Notes: generated by a model from the letters alone, not told the origin. A stretch of 64,000 nucleotides of DNA from Paeniroseomonas aquatica (GCF_030409335.1 NZ_JAUFPN010000153.1:258695-322694); one strand, 5' to 3'. Shown: positions 48,267 through 61,075, counted from the stretch's first letter. Program-made: numbers and translations.

Positions 48267-48295
48267 TTGACAATCGGCGCCGGAGACTCTGGATC
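48267..48295 (+). promoter_or_regulatory. Possible priA promoter
   Basis: A consensus TTGACA (48267-48272), a 17-base spacer and TGGATC (48290-48295) lie 41 bases before the priA start. A 12-bp palindrome GCCCCATGGGGC (48250-48261) lies just upstream, between the divergent priA and transaldolase genes. Confidence 0.4.
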
Positions 48296-48335
48296 GCCGG
48301 CGAACGTTGCGTATTTGTTCAGGGCAGGATAGCCG

Positions 48336-50573
48336 ATGCACCAGGGGGCGGGAAAGCCGCGGGATATGAAAGCCACGCCGTCTGTGTCAAAAATGCAACG
48401 CGTGCGGGTTTTACTGCCTCTGCCATTGGCCGGTGCTTATGACTACCGCATCCCGCCGGAGCTTGATATCCGGCCGGGAGATTTCGTGTCGGTCCCCCTC
48501 AATCATAGGTCGATGATCGGCGTCGCCTGGGACGCCAGCGAGGCGCCCGAGGCGAAGCCGGTGGCCGAGCATCGTCTGAAGCCGGTCGCCGGCATCTTGC
48601 CCGCGCCGGCCATGACCGCAAGCCTGCGCCGTTTCATCGACTGGGTCGCGGCCTATACGCTCAGCCCGCCGGGGGCGGTGCTGCGCATGGCCATGGGCTC
48701 GACCGCCGCGCTGGAGCCGCCGTCCCAGCAGGCCGGCTGGATGCTGGCCGGGCCCGGCTCCAATGCCCAGCCGCGGCTGACCCCGGAACGCCAGCGGGTG
48801 CTGGCGGCGATGCGGCCGGGCGAGGTCTATGCCGGGGCACCGCTGGCCGAGGCGGCGGGGGTCTCCCCCGGCGTGCTGCGGGGCATGGCGGACAACGGGA
48901 TGATCCGCCCGGCGCTGCTGCCCCATGCCAACCGCTTCACCCGGCCGGACCCGGACCACCCCGGGCCGCAGCTCGGTGGCGCCCAGGCCGCGGCCGCGGC
49001 CTCCCTGGTGGCCAAGGTCGCCGCCCGGCGCTTCGGCGTCACCCTGCTGACCGGGGTGACCGGCTCGGGCAAGACCGAGGTCTATCTCGATGCGGTGGCC
49101 GAGGCGCTGCGCCAGGGCCGGCAATCCCTGGTGCTGCTGCCCGAGATCGCGCTCTCGGCGCAATGGCTGGACCGCTTCAAGGCCCGCTTCGGCGTCTCCC
49201 CGGCGCTCTGGCATTCCGAGGTGACGCCGCGCACCCGGCGGGAGACCTGGCGGGCGGTGGCCGCGGGTGACGCCCCGGTGGTGGTCGGCGCCCGCTCCGC
49301 GTTGTTCCTGCCCTTCCCGGACCTCGGGCTGGTGGTGGTGGACGAAGAGCACGAGACCGCCTTCAAGCAGGAGGAAGGGGTCGTCTACAACGCCCGCGAC
49401 ATGGCGGTGGTGCGGGCCCGGATGGCGGCGGCGGCCTGCGTGCTGGTCTCGGCCACGCCCTCGCTCGAGAGCCTGACCAATGCCGAGAGCGGCCGCTACG
49501 AGGCGCTGGACCTGCCGGTGCGGTATGGCGGCGCCACCCTGCCGGCGGTCGAGACGGTGGACCTCCGCCGCACCCCGCCGGAGCGCGGCCGCTTCCTGTC
49601 GCCGCCCTTGATCGAGGCGGTGAACGCGACCCTGGCGCGGGGCGAGCAGGCGATGCTCTTCCTGAACCGCCGCGGCTACGCGCCGCTGACGCTCTGCCGG
49701 CACTGCGGCCACCGCATGCGTTGCCCCAACTGCACCGCCTGGCTGGTCGAGCACCGCGCCCGGCGGCAGCTGCAGTGCCACCACTGCGGCCATACCGAGG
49801 CGCCGCCGGCGGAATGCCCGGAATGCGGTTCTGCCAACAGCCTGGTCGCGGTCGGCCCCGGGGTCGAGCGGGTGCTGGAGGAGGCGATCGCCCTCTGGCC
49901 CGAGGCGCGGCGGCTGGTGATGGCCAGCGACACCCTGCCCGGTCCGGCCGCGGCCGGGGTCGCGGCGCAGTCGATCCAGGACCGCGCGGTGGATCTCATC
50001 ATCGGCACCCAGATCGTCGCCAAGGGCTGGCACTTCCCGCACCTCACCCTGGTGGGGGTGGTCGATGCCGACCTCGGCCTCGCCGGCGGCGACCTGCGGG
50101 CGGCGGAGCGTACCGTGCAGCTGCTGCATCAGGTCGCCGGCCGCGCCGGCCGGGCCGAGGCCCCGGGCCGGGTGCTGCTGCAGAGCTTCAGCCCCGAGCA
50201 TCCGGTGATGCAGGCGCTGATCTCCGGCGACCTCGGCGCCTTCATGCAGGAGGAGGCGGCGATCCGCCGGCCCGGCCACTGGCCGCCCTTCGGCCGGCTG
50301 GCCGCGCTGATCGTCAGCTCGGAGGACGAGCGCGAGGCCGAGCGCACCGCCCGCGACCTGGGCCTGGCGGCGCCGGGCGGGGAGGGGGTGCAGGTGCTCG
50401 GGCCGGCCCCGGCGCCGCTGGCGCTGCTGCGCGGCCGGCACCGGCGGCGGCTGCTGCTGAAGACCCGGCGGGACATCGCGGTGCAGCCGATCCTGCGGGA
50501 CTGGCTGGCCCGGGTGGCGGTGCCGAACAGCGTGCGGGTGCAGGTGGACGTGGACCCCGTGAGCTTTCTCTAG
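48336..50573 (+). CDS. priA: Primosomal protein N' (replication restart helicase PriA)
   Basis: PriA reloads the replisome at stalled forks. The 745-residue protein has the 3'-BD domain ([18 protein letters not shown]), Walker [14 protein letters not shown], Walker [13 protein letters not shown], and SATPSLES. The zinc-binding insert has eight Cys ([13 protein letters not shown] and [17 protein letters not shown]), and the helicase C-lobe ends in HQVAGRAGR. Start choice is uncertain. ATG 48336 has AGGA 7 bases upstream; ATG 48393 would begin closest to the conserved domain. Confidence 0.95.
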   Translation: MHQGAGKPRDMKATPSVSKMQRVRVLLPLPLAGAYDYRIPPELDIRPGDFVSVPLNHRSMIGVAWDASEAPEAKPVAEHRLKPVAGILPAPAMTASLRRFIDWVAAYTLSPPGAVLRMAMGSTAALEPPSQQAGWMLAGPGSNAQPRLTPERQRVLAAMRPGEVYAGAPLAEAAGVSPGVLRGMADNGMIRPALLPHANRFTRPDPDHPGPQLGGAQAAAAASLVAKVAARRFGVTLLTGVTGSGKTEVYLDAVAEALRQGRQSLVLLPEIALSAQWLDRFKARFGVSPALWHSEVTPRTRRETWRAVAAGDAPVVVGARSALFLPFPDLGLVVVDEEHETAFKQEEGVVYNARDMAVVRARMAAAACVLVSATPSLESLTNAESGRYEALDLPVRYGGATLPAVETVDLRRTPPERGRFLSPPLIEAVNATLARGEQAMLFLNRRGYAPLTLCRHCGHRMRCPNCTAWLVEHRARRQLQCHHCGHTEAPPAECPECGSANSLVAVGPGVERVLEEAIALWPEARRLVMASDTLPGPAAAGVAAQSIQDRAVDLIIGTQIVAKGWHFPHLTLVGVVDADLGLAGGDLRAAERTVQLLHQVAGRAGRAEAPGRVLLQSFSPEHPVMQALISGDLGAFMQEEAAIRRPGHWPPFGRLAALIVSSEDEREAERTARDLGLAAPGGEGVQVLGPAPAPLALLRGRHRRRLLLKTRRDIAVQPILRDWLARVAVPNSVRVQVDVDPVSFL

Positions 50574-50629
50574 GCGGCGGCCGCAGCCCGGGCGGGCTGC
50601 GAATTTTCGCCGGGAAGGCCTGAATTCGC

Positions 50630-50671
50630 TTGGTTAACGGCCGGGTAACCCCTAAATTACTGATCGGTAAT
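50630..50671 (+). promoter_or_regulatory. Promoter with overlapping operator-like palindrome
   Basis: TTGGTT (50630-50635), a 17-base spacer and TAAATT (50653-50658) form a good sigma70-type promoter. Overlapping its -10 is a 16-base near-palindrome, ATTACTGATCGGTAAT (50656-50671), with arms ATTAC/GTAAT centred on GATC. A second inverted repeat, GGTTA...TAACC, spans the -35 side. It serves the small gene at 50695. Confidence 0.6.
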
Positions 50672-50694
50672 CAAGATGATCCCAGGAGGTTTCC

Positions 50695-50850
50695 ATGCCC
50701 GTTCTCGACGCCCATGACATCGCCGCCTGGGCTCTGGTGATCGGCGGATGCGCCTATGCGTTGGCTGCCTCCCGCGGGGTGGCCACGGCCGCCATGGCGG
50801 CGGCATTGGCGGCGATCGCGGTGAAGTCGGCGCTGATCGGTTTCGCCTGA
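50695..50850 (+). CDS. 51-residue hydrophobic miniprotein, function unknown
   Basis: The product has one or two hydrophobic stretches: IAAWALVIGGCAYALAA, then an Ala-rich TAAMAAALAAIAV and SALIGFA, separated by a short SRG turn. It is probably a small inner-membrane protein. A full AGGAGGT Shine-Dalgarno sequence lies 4 bases before the ATG, and a promoter with an operator-like palindrome lies upstream. A perfect hairpin follows the stop. I recognise no family. The start signals are much stronger than for most genes in the window, which argues that it is real. Confidence 0.65.
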   Translation: MPVLDAHDIAAWALVIGGCAYALAASRGVATAAMAAALAAIAVKSALIGFA

Positions 50851-50875
50851 CGCCTGCGCCGGGCCTCCGGCCCAA

Positions 50876-50899
50876 CCGGGCGGCGATGCCGCCGCCCGG
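50876..50899 (+). terminator. Hairpin after the miniprotein gene
   Basis: CCGGGCGGC and GCCGCCCGG form a perfect 9-bp stem with loop GATGCC, 25 bases after the stop codon. No T-tract follows, so this is a weak terminator candidate. Confidence 0.45.
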
Positions 50900-51287
50900 C
50901 CGCGGAATCGAATCGCGGACTGCCCCGGCGCTAAACGGTGACGGCCGCCGCGCCAGGCAGGCCGGTGTTCCGCGCGCTGCAAGCGCGACGGTAGATGACG
51001 CATCGATGAAGCTCATGTCCTGGCTGAACTCCACCAACACGGGGGGAGCCGGCGCGGCGCGACAGCCGGGCCGGTCCTGCCGGCCAACCCACCGCCGAAC
51101 GCCGCGGAACCACGGCCTGCATGGCTGCTGCGGGGCAGCGTCGCGGGGTGCTCGGATGAAATGTCCGACCTCCGCCGGATTGCGGGCATGTAAACCCCAT
51201 GGTAAGGGCCGCCCGCCGCGCGGGGGGTTAAATCCTCGGGGCGGACCCGCGCTCGCGCACCATTCAGGAACAGGACCGGGATAACCC
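50900..51287. other. Gap upstream of the ATP synthase operon
   Basis: About 390 bases lack a convincing gene. Open frames cross it, but with no ribosome binding site and no family motif. The atp promoter should lie here; AT-rich spots occur near 51190 (TGTAAACC) and 51227 (GGTTAAATCC), but I could not fix a -35/-10 pair. Confidence 0.4.
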
Positions 51288-51890
51288 GTGGCCGCTGTCG
51301 AGACCGTCGCATCCGCCGCGCCCAAGGCGCCCAACCCGACCGGCGTTGCCGCGCGTTATGCGCTGGCCCTGCTGGGGCTCGCCGACGACCGGCGGGCCAC
51401 GGACCCGGGCGCCCTGGACCGCATCGCCGCCGACCTTGAAAAGTTGGCCGACCTCTGGCGGGGGGACAGCACCTTCCGCGCCTTCGTCGCCGACCCCCGG
51501 CTGGGCGTCGCCGCCCAGCGGGCCGGCGGCTTCGCGTTGCTGGAGAAGGCCGGCATCGGCCCCGAGGTGCACAACCTCGTGGGCGTGCTGATCGCCAATC
51601 GCCGGCTGTCGCAGCTGCCGCAGGTCGCCGCCGCCTTCGGCGCCGAGCTCGCCGCCCGCCGCGGCCAGCAGGTCGCCGACGTGATCAGCGCCCATCCGCT
51701 CTCCGCCACGCAGCGGACGCAGATCGCGGCGCGACTGACCGAAGCCGGGTATTCCGGCGTGAAACTGACCGAGCAGGTGGATCCCGCGATCCTCGGTGGC
51801 CTGATCGTCCGGATCGGCTCCCGGCTCTATGACAACAGCATCAAATCGAAGCTGCAGCGTCTGCAGTACGCTATGAAGGGGGCTGCCTGA
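51288..51890 (+). CDS. atpH: ATP synthase F1 delta subunit
   Basis: The delta subunit joins the F1 head to the peripheral stalk. The 200-residue protein has [16 protein letters not shown] at the N-terminus, the helical middle, and the C-terminal signature [32 protein letters not shown]. It starts at GTG, close after AGGACCGGGAT. It is the first gene of atpHAGDC; the Fo genes are elsewhere, as in other alphaproteobacteria. Confidence 0.96.
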   Translation: MAAVETVASAAPKAPNPTGVAARYALALLGLADDRRATDPGALDRIAADLEKLADLWRGDSTFRAFVADPRLGVAAQRAGGFALLEKAGIGPEVHNLVGVLIANRRLSQLPQVAAAFGAELAARRGQQVADVISAHPLSATQRTQIAARLTEAGYSGVKLTEQVDPAILGGLIVRIGSRLYDNSIKSKLQRLQYAMKGAA

Positions 51891-51892
51891 CC

Positions 51893-53428
<1,536 letters not shown>

Positions 53429-53456
53429 AGCCCGCAGCAGACAGGAAGCAGGGCCG

Positions 53457-55788
<2,332 letters not shown>

Positions 55789-55801
55789 TCCAGGCCCAAC
55801 C

Positions 55802-55829
55802 AACGCCGGGCGGTCCCCCGCCCGGCGTT
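55802..55829 (+). terminator. Perfect 12-bp hairpin between atpD and atpC
   Basis: AACGCCGGGCGG and CCGCCCGGCGTT pair perfectly around TCCC, 13 bases after the atpD stop. No T-tract follows and atpC comes 32 bases later. It probably tunes the amount of epsilon relative to beta by partial termination or mRNA processing and stability. Confidence 0.6.
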
Positions 55830-55861
55830 CCGGCAGCCCGCTGCATCTAGGATAGCGATCC

Positions 55862-56275
55862 ATGGCCACCTTCCTGCTCGAACTCGTCTCCCCGGAGAAG
55901 CTGCTGCTCTCCCGCCAGGTGGAGATGGCGACCATCCCCGGCGTCGAGGGCGAGATGGGCGTGCTGCCCGGCCATTCCCCGATGATCGTCGTCCTGCGCG
56001 GCGGCGTGATCCGGGTGCGCGAGAACGGCGCCGAGACCGAGACGCTCTTCGTCGGCGGCGGCTTCGCCGAGGTTTCGCCGGACCGCGTCACCATCCTGGC
56101 CGACGAGGCGACGCCGCTGGCCAGCCTGTCGCGCGCGGCCTCCGAGCGCCGGCTGGCCGAGGCCCAGACCGCCCTGGGCGAGGTGCTGGTGACCGATCCG
56201 GAGGCGAAGCGCGACGCCGCCATGGCCCGCGTGCGGGCGCTTGAGGAAGCGGTCTCGGTCGCCGGAGCGGCCTGA
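55862..56275 (+). CDS. atpC: ATP synthase F1 epsilon subunit
   Basis: The 137-residue rotor-associated, inhibitory subunit has LELVSPEKLLLSRQVEMATIPGVEGEMGVLPGHSP as its beta-sandwich start and a C-terminal helical hairpin with LSRAASERRLAEAQ. It ends the operon, which otherwise has spacings of 2 to 28 bases; its 73-base gap contains the hairpin noted above. Confidence 0.96.
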   Translation: MATFLLELVSPEKLLLSRQVEMATIPGVEGEMGVLPGHSPMIVVLRGGVIRVRENGAETETLFVGGGFAEVSPDRVTILADEATPLASLSRAASERRLAEAQTALGEVLVTDPEAKRDAAMARVRALEEAVSVAGAA

Positions 56276-56353
56276 CCGGCCGCGCCTGCCATCGCTTTTC
56301 GGCAACGCCTGCGCATTTTACGCGCCTGATCGTGGCGGCCCGGCAACAGGCGC

Positions 56354-56382
56354 TTGCAACCTGTTGGTCTTCATCGAACATT
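56354..56382 (+). promoter_or_regulatory. Possible promoter of the ferritin-like gene
   Basis: TTGCAA (56354-56359), a 17-base spacer and AACATT (56377-56382) lie 84 bases before the gene start, in a 191-base gap after atpC. No clear atpC terminator was found in that gap. Confidence 0.4.
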
Positions 56383-56466
56383 GCCGACCGCGGCGGCGTT
56401 GTCCGCACAACGCCCGGAACCCCGGGCGCCGATGGTTAACGGCCGCCTCGAGGCCGCGGGGATGCA

Positions 56467-57321
56467 ATGAAGCACTGGCGTGTCGAGCAGGTGAGTTGGG
56501 ACCGCTTTGATCCGTCCAAGGTGGATCCGGAGATCATCCCGCTGGTCAAGGCCGCGGCCATGGTCGAGCGCAACGGCGACGACTACGCCATCTACCTCAA
56601 GCGCGTCTTCGCCGGCGATCCGGACTTCAGCCGGGCGGCCGACAATTGGGCGGAAGAGGAGATCCAGCACGGCGATGCGCTGGGCCAGTGGGCCAGCCTG
56701 GCGGATCCGGGCTGGGACTATGCCGCCGCCTTCGCCCGCTACCGGGCCGGCTACAAGATCGACCTCGATGCCGATGCCTCCATCCGCGGGTCGCGCACCG
56801 GCGAGCTGATCGCCCGCTGCATCGTCGAGACCGGCACCAGCAGCTACTACACCGCCCTGGCCGAGGCGACCGAGGAGCCCTGCCTGCAGCAGGTCTGCAA
56901 GCTGATCGCGGCCGACGAGTACCGGCACTTCAAGCTCTTCTACGACCACATGAAGCGCTACCTGGCGCGCGAGGACCTCTCCTTCGTCAGCCGCCTGCGG
57001 GTCGCCGCCGGGCGGGTCGGCGAATCGGAGGACGACGAGCTCGCCTACGCCTTCCACTGCGCCAACGAGGCGCCGAGCATCGTCTACAGCCACGATCGCT
57101 GCATCGCCGGCTACATGGGCCGCGCCATGGGATTCTACCGTCCCCGCCACCTCGAGCGCGGCATGGGGATGATCTTCAAGGCGGTGGGGCTGGAGCCGCG
57201 CGGCCGGCTGTCCCGCGTCGCGGCGCGCGGCGCCTGGCGGCTGATGTGCTGGCGTCGGGACCGTTACCGGGAAGCGCTGCGGCAGATGGCGCCGCCCGCC
57301 GTTCTCGCGCAGGCCGCTTGA
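56467..57321 (+). CDS. Ferritin-like diiron-domain protein
   Basis: The 284-residue protein is helical with a four-helix diiron pattern: EEEIQHGDAL (ExxH, about residue 63), ETGTSSYYTAL (Glu, about 120) and ADEYRHFKLFYDH (ExxH, about 155). A further Asn/Glu-rich helix NEAPSIVYSHDR and a basic C-terminus follow. It resembles acyl-ACP desaturase/rubrerythrin-type ferritin-like proteins of alphaproteobacteria, but the substrate is unknown; an oxidase, oxygenase or iron-handling role are all possible. The stop overlaps the xylanase start (TTGA). Confidence 0.75.
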   Translation: MKHWRVEQVSWDRFDPSKVDPEIIPLVKAAAMVERNGDDYAIYLKRVFAGDPDFSRAADNWAEEEIQHGDALGQWASLADPGWDYAAAFARYRAGYKIDLDADASIRGSRTGELIARCIVETGTSSYYTALAEATEEPCLQQVCKLIAADEYRHFKLFYDHMKRYLAREDLSFVSRLRVAAGRVGESEDDELAYAFHCANEAPSIVYSHDRCIAGYMGRAMGFYRPRHLERGMGMIFKAVGLEPRGRLSRVAARGAWRLMCWRRDRYREALRQMAPPAVLAQAA

Positions 57322-58451
57322 GCAGACTGCCGCGTCGGCAGGGCGTGCTCGCCGCGGTCGCGGCCGGGGTCCTGGCGGCGACCGGCCGGGCCGCATCCGG
57401 GCAGGTGCCGGCGGAGGGATTGGCGGGGCTCGCCCGCGCCACCGGCTGCACCTTCGGCACCGCCGTCGACTCGCTGCGGCTCGCCGCCGATGCCGGCTAT
57501 GCGGGCCAGGTGACCGCCGAGGCGCAGCTGCTGGTGCCGGAATGGGAGGCCAAGTGGGCGGCCCTGCAGCCGCAGCCCGGCGTCTTCGACTTCGGCCCGC
57601 TCTCGGCGGTGGCCGGCTTCGCCCAGGCCCATGGCCGGCAGCTGCGCGGGCATACGCTGGTCTGGCACACGGGCATGCCGCCGTGGCTGCTGGACGGCAT
57701 CGCCGAGGGGCCGGCGCGGGCGCGGGCGCTGCTCACCGCGCATCTCGATGCCGTGCTGCCGGCCACCCGCCCGGCGATCCGCGACTGGGACGTGGTGAAC
57801 GAGGCCATCGCCAATCCCGAGGGCAATCCCTTCACCGCCCGCACCCCGGCGGTCGGCGACCTGCGCGACACGCCCTGGCTGCGGGCGCTGGGCCCCGGCT
57901 ATGTCGAGCTGGCCTTCCGCCTGGCGCGGGAGCGGGACCGCAGCCTGCGGCTGACCTACAACGACTACGGGCTGGAGGGCGGCACGCCCTGGGCCGAGGA
58001 GAAGCGCCAGCGCGTGCTGCGCCTGCTGCGCCGGCTGCTGGAGGCGCAGGTGCCGGTCGATGCCCTGGGCCTGCAGGCGCATCTGCTGATGGACGAGCCC
58101 TTCCGCCCGGAGCTGTTGGCCGGCTTCCTGAGGACGGTGCGGGAGATGGGGCTGGCGGTGCTGGTCACCGAGCTCGACGTGCGGGAGGGACGGCAGCTGC
58201 CGGCCGGCCTCGCGGGCCGCGATGCGCTGGTGGCCGAGCGGGTGAAGGCCGTGGTCGGCACCGCCCTGGAGCAGGGCTGCCGCACCGTGCTCACCTGGGG
58301 CCTGTCCGACAAGGACAGCTGGCTGACGCGGGACCCTGACGTGATGCGGAAGGATGGCGAGAGCCACCGCGGCCTGCCGCTGGATGCCGAGGGCAACCGC
58401 AAGCCGATGTGGCAGGCGCTTGCCCAGTGCTTCGCCGCACGGCGGCCCTAG
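57318..58451 (+). CDS. Family 10 glycoside hydrolase (endo-1,4-beta-xylanase), exported
   Basis: The 377-residue precursor has a signal of twin-Arg type (SRLPRRQGVLAAVAAGVLAA). The GH10 barrel follows: LRGHTLVWHTGMPPWL, the acid/base Glu in DWDVVNEAI (about residue 160), RLTYNDYGLEG, GLQAHLLMDEP, the nucleophile Glu in LVTELDVRE (about 285), and TWGLSDKDSWL. It should cleave xylan in the periplasm or outside the cell. The TTG start at 57318 overlaps the previous stop by 4 bases; GTG at 57345 is an alternative that would lose the RR motif. Its 3' end overlaps the convergent transporter by 4 bases. Confidence 0.9.
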   Translation: MSRLPRRQGVLAAVAAGVLAATGRAASGQVPAEGLAGLARATGCTFGTAVDSLRLAADAGYAGQVTAEAQLLVPEWEAKWAALQPQPGVFDFGPLSAVAGFAQAHGRQLRGHTLVWHTGMPPWLLDGIAEGPARARALLTAHLDAVLPATRPAIRDWDVVNEAIANPEGNPFTARTPAVGDLRDTPWLRALGPGYVELAFRLARERDRSLRLTYNDYGLEGGTPWAEEKRQRVLRLLRRLLEAQVPVDALGLQAHLLMDEPFRPELLAGFLRTVREMGLAVLVTELDVREGRQLPAGLAGRDALVAERVKAVVGTALEQGCRTVLTWGLSDKDSWLTRDPDVMRKDGESHRGLPLDAEGNRKPMWQALAQCFAARRP

Positions 58452-59884
58452 CTCCTCCCGCGCAGCGGGATCTCCTTCAGGCAGAGCGCCGCCACCAGGC
58501 AGAGCCCGGCGATGCCGGATGCCGCCAGGAAGACGGTCGAGAAGGCCGCCCGCACCACCTCGGGCGGCGCTCCGCCGGCCATCGCCCCGTCGGGCAGGTG
58601 GCCCAGCAGCACCGAGGAGAGCAGCGCCACGCCGAAGGCCCCGCCCATCAGCCGGAAGAACATCATGCAGGAGACGGCGATGCCGCCGTCCCGTGCCTCC
58701 ACCGCATTCTGGATGGTGACGGTCATCGGCGAGAACTGGCAGCCGAAGGACAGGCCGAGCAGAAGCGTCACCGCGGTGTCGAGCGGCAGCGAATGGCCGA
58801 GGCCCATGAAAGCGATCAGCAGGCACATCAGCGTGGCGACCGCGGCGCCGAGCACCGCGAACGGCCTATAGCGGCCGGTGCGGGAAACCGCCTGTCCCGC
58901 GAGGAAGCTGCCGGTGACGCTGCCGAGCGTCATGGCGATCATCCTGAGGCCGGCGTCCTTGGCCGAGAGCCCGGCCGACATCTGGTAGTCCAGCGGCACC
59001 AGGATGACCAAGGCCATCATCACCATGGACGACAGCGCGGTGACGATGATGCCCATGGTGAAGACCGGGCTGCGGAACAGCTGCAGCGGCAGCATCGGCT
59101 GCGACACCGACCGTTCCTGCGCGATCAGCGCCACCAGGAAGGCCGCGCCGAGGCCGAAGCAGCCGAGCGCTTCCGGCGCCGTCCAGGAATTGGCCCGCTG
59201 CACGAAGGTGATGCCGAGCAGCAGCGGCGTGCAGGAGAGCAGGATCAGCAGCGCGCCGAGCCAGTCGATCTTCGGCCGCTTGCCCGGCAGCGGCAGCCGG
59301 CGGAGCTGGAAGTAGGTGGTGGCGAAGGCGGCCGCGCCGAGCGGCAGGTTCACCCAGAAGATCCAGTGCCAGGAGAGATACTCGACGAAGAGCCCGCCCA
59401 GCAGCGGCCCGATGATGTTCGCGGTGGCGAAGGTGGCCGACAGGTAGCCCTGCACCCGGCCGCGCTCCCGCGGCGGCAGGATGTCGCCGACCACGGCGAG
59501 GGAGATGGCGCGCAGCCCGCCGCCGCCGAGGCCCTGCACCACCCGCGCCGCGATCAGCGCCAGCATGGTCGGCGCCAGGGCCGAGAGCACCGCGCCTGCG
59601 ACGAAGATGGTGACCGAGACCAGCAGCACCGGGCGGCGGCCGTAGAGGTCGCTCAGCCGGCCGTAGATGGGCGTGGTGACGGTGGAGGAGATCAGATAGG
59701 CCGAGACCACCCAGGGCATCAGCTCGAAGCCGCCGAGGTCGCCGGCGATCGACGACAGCGCGGTGGCGACGATCGTCTGGTCGAGGCTGGACAGGAAGAG
59801 CGCCAGCATCAGCCCCATGACGATGGTGCGGACCTCGGCATGGGAGAACAGGCTGTCGGTGGCGGGCGCGGCGGGTTCGGGCAT
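58448..59884 (-). CDS. MFS multidrug transporter, DHA2 (EmrB/QacA) family
   Basis: The 478-residue protein has about 14 transmembrane helices. It has ALFLSSLDQTIVATAL in helix 1 (motif D1-like, with the Asp), the loop motif A GRLSDLYGRRPVLL, the motif C region ANIIGPLLGGLFVEYLSW in helix 5, and NLPLGAAAF. It is predicted to be a proton-driven drug exporter. No repressor or membrane-fusion partner is adjacent. The ATG at 59884 gives the usual short cytoplasmic N-terminus. Confidence 0.92.
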   Translation of the reverse strand: MPEPAAPATDSLFSHAEVRTIVMGLMLALFLSSLDQTIVATALSSIAGDLGGFELMPWVVSAYLISSTVTTPIYGRLSDLYGRRPVLLVSVTIFVAGAVLSALAPTMLALIAARVVQGLGGGGLRAISLAVVGDILPPRERGRVQGYLSATFATANIIGPLLGGLFVEYLSWHWIFWVNLPLGAAAFATTYFQLRRLPLPGKRPKIDWLGALLILLSCTPLLLGITFVQRANSWTAPEALGCFGLGAAFLVALIAQERSVSQPMLPLQLFRSPVFTMGIIVTALSSMVMMALVILVPLDYQMSAGLSAKDAGLRMIAMTLGSVTGSFLAGQAVSRTGRYRPFAVLGAAVATLMCLLIAFMGLGHSLPLDTAVTLLLGLSFGCQFSPMTVTIQNAVEARDGGIAVSCMMFFRLMGGAFGVALLSSVLLGHLPDGAMAGGAPPEVVRAAFSTVFLAASGIAGLCLVAALCLKEIPLRGRS

Positions 59885-59902
59885 CCGGGCAGGCTAGCCC
59901 TG

Positions 59903-59937
59903 CCGGCGTCCCGGGGCGAGTGGCCCCGGGACGCCGG
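59903..59937 (-). terminator. Perfect 15-bp hairpin after the TRAP receptor gene
   Basis: CCGGCGTCCCGGGGC and GCCCCGGGACGCCGG pair fully around GAGTG, starting 8 bases beyond the TRAP receptor stop on the minus strand. It separates this gene from the efflux gene downstream. No T-tract is present, but stem strength and position favour a terminator or 3' stabiliser. Confidence 0.65.
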
Positions 59938-59945
59938 GCGTCACG

Positions 59946-61040
59946 TCAGCTTTGCGCCGCGGCGGGGAAGGCGAAGGCCTCGTAGGCGCTTTCGGCGACG
60001 CGGAACCACTGGAACTGCTCGTTCCGGAAGACCCGGTAGCTGTCCCAGACCTTCTTGAACTGCGGGTTGCGGCTGGCCGTCTCGTCGTACAGCGCATGCG
60101 CTTCCCGCCAGGCGGCCTGCAGCACCTCCCGCGGCCAGGCGCGCAGCTGGGCGCCATTGGCGATCAGCCGGCGCAGCGCCGGCGGATTCCAGGCGTCGTA
60201 GCGGGCGGACTGGTCGATATCGATCTCGGCCAGCGCCGTCTCCACCGCGAAGCGGTAGTGCGGCGGCAGGCTCTCCCAGGCGCGGAGGTTCACCAGGAAG
60301 CCGCCGCGCGAGGACGGCTCCCAGAAGCCGGGCGCGTAGTAGAAGCGGGCAATGCGGTTCAGCCCCAGCTTCTCGTCGTCATAGGGGCCGATGAACTCGG
60401 CGGCGTCGATCACCCCGCGCTCCAGCGCCGGGTAGATGTCGCCCGGGGCGATCTGGGTCGGCACCACGCCGAGCCGTTCGAAGACATTGCCGGCGAAGCC
60501 CGCGACGCGGAATTTCAGCCCCTTCAGATCCTCGAGGCTGCGGATCTCGCGCCGGAACCAGCCGCCCATCTGGGTGCCGGTGTCGCCGAAGGGCAGGAAG
60601 TGGGTGTTGAAGGGGCGGAAGGTCTCCTGCGCCAGGGCCAGGCCGTCGCCGTAGCGCAGCCAGGCGGACATCTGCCGGGCGTTCATCCCGAAGGGGATGC
60701 AGGTGAAGAAGGCCAGCGCCGGGTCCTTGCCGACGTAGAACAGCGCCGGGCTATGGCCGCATTCCACCGTGCCGGCCTGCACGCCGTCCAGCACCTGCAG
60801 CGCGGGGATGATCTCGCCGGCCGGGAAGGGGCTGATGCGGAAGCGCCCTTCCGTGAGCTGCAGCACCCGCTGGCTCAGCTTCTCGCAGCTGCCGAACAGC
60901 ACATCGAGGTTGCGCGGAAAGCTGCTGGGCATGCGCCAGCGGATTTCCGGGTTCTGGGTCTGTGCCAGCGCGGGCGCGGCGAGACCAACGGCGCCGCCTG
61001 CGGCGCCTCCGGCAGCGCCGAGAAACACTCTACGATCCAT
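59946..61040 (-). CDS. TRAP transporter solute receptor (DctP family)
   Basis: The 364-residue precursor starts [19 protein letters not shown], a twin-Arg type signal, ending in ALAQ. The DctP domain follows: RWRMPSSFPRNLDVLFGS, LKGLKFRVAGFAGNVF with the carboxylate-binding Arg, and ALERGVIDAAEFIGPYDDEKLGL. It binds an organic acid in the periplasm. No DctQ/DctM membrane subunits are nearby. AGGAGG lies 8 bases upstream of the ATG. Divergence from uronate dehydrogenase suggests a uronate or related sugar acid ligand. Confidence 0.92.
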   Translation of the reverse strand: MDRRVFLGAAGGAAGGAVGLAAPALAQTQNPEIRWRMPSSFPRNLDVLFGSCEKLSQRVLQLTEGRFRISPFPAGEIIPALQVLDGVQAGTVECGHSPALFYVGKDPALAFFTCIPFGMNARQMSAWLRYGDGLALAQETFRPFNTHFLPFGDTGTQMGGWFRREIRSLEDLKGLKFRVAGFAGNVFERLGVVPTQIAPGDIYPALERGVIDAAEFIGPYDDEKLGLNRIARFYYAPGFWEPSSRGGFLVNLRAWESLPPHYRFAVETALAEIDIDQSARYDAWNPPALRRLIANGAQLRAWPREVLQAAWREAHALYDETASRNPQFKKVWDSYRVFRNEQFQWFRVAESAYEAFAFPAAAQS

Positions 61041-61053
61041 GGTTGAAGCCTCC

Positions 61054-61075
61054 TGGTGCCATCGTTGTGGCACCA
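61054..61075. promoter_or_regulatory. Perfect inverted repeat in the leader of the TRAP receptor gene
   Basis: TGGTGCCA, a 6-base spacer and TGGCACCA lie between the divergent TRAP receptor and uronate dehydrogenase genes. The proximal arm abuts the AGGAGG ribosome binding site of the receptor. It could be an operator for a sugar-acid-responsive regulator, or an RNA hairpin that limits translation. Confidence 0.6.

Noticed and set aside
50748..51284. Open frame of 178 codons between the miniprotein gene and atpH
   Set aside because: It has no ribosome binding site, overlaps the better-supported miniprotein gene and shows no recognisable motif; composition is that of a shadow frame.
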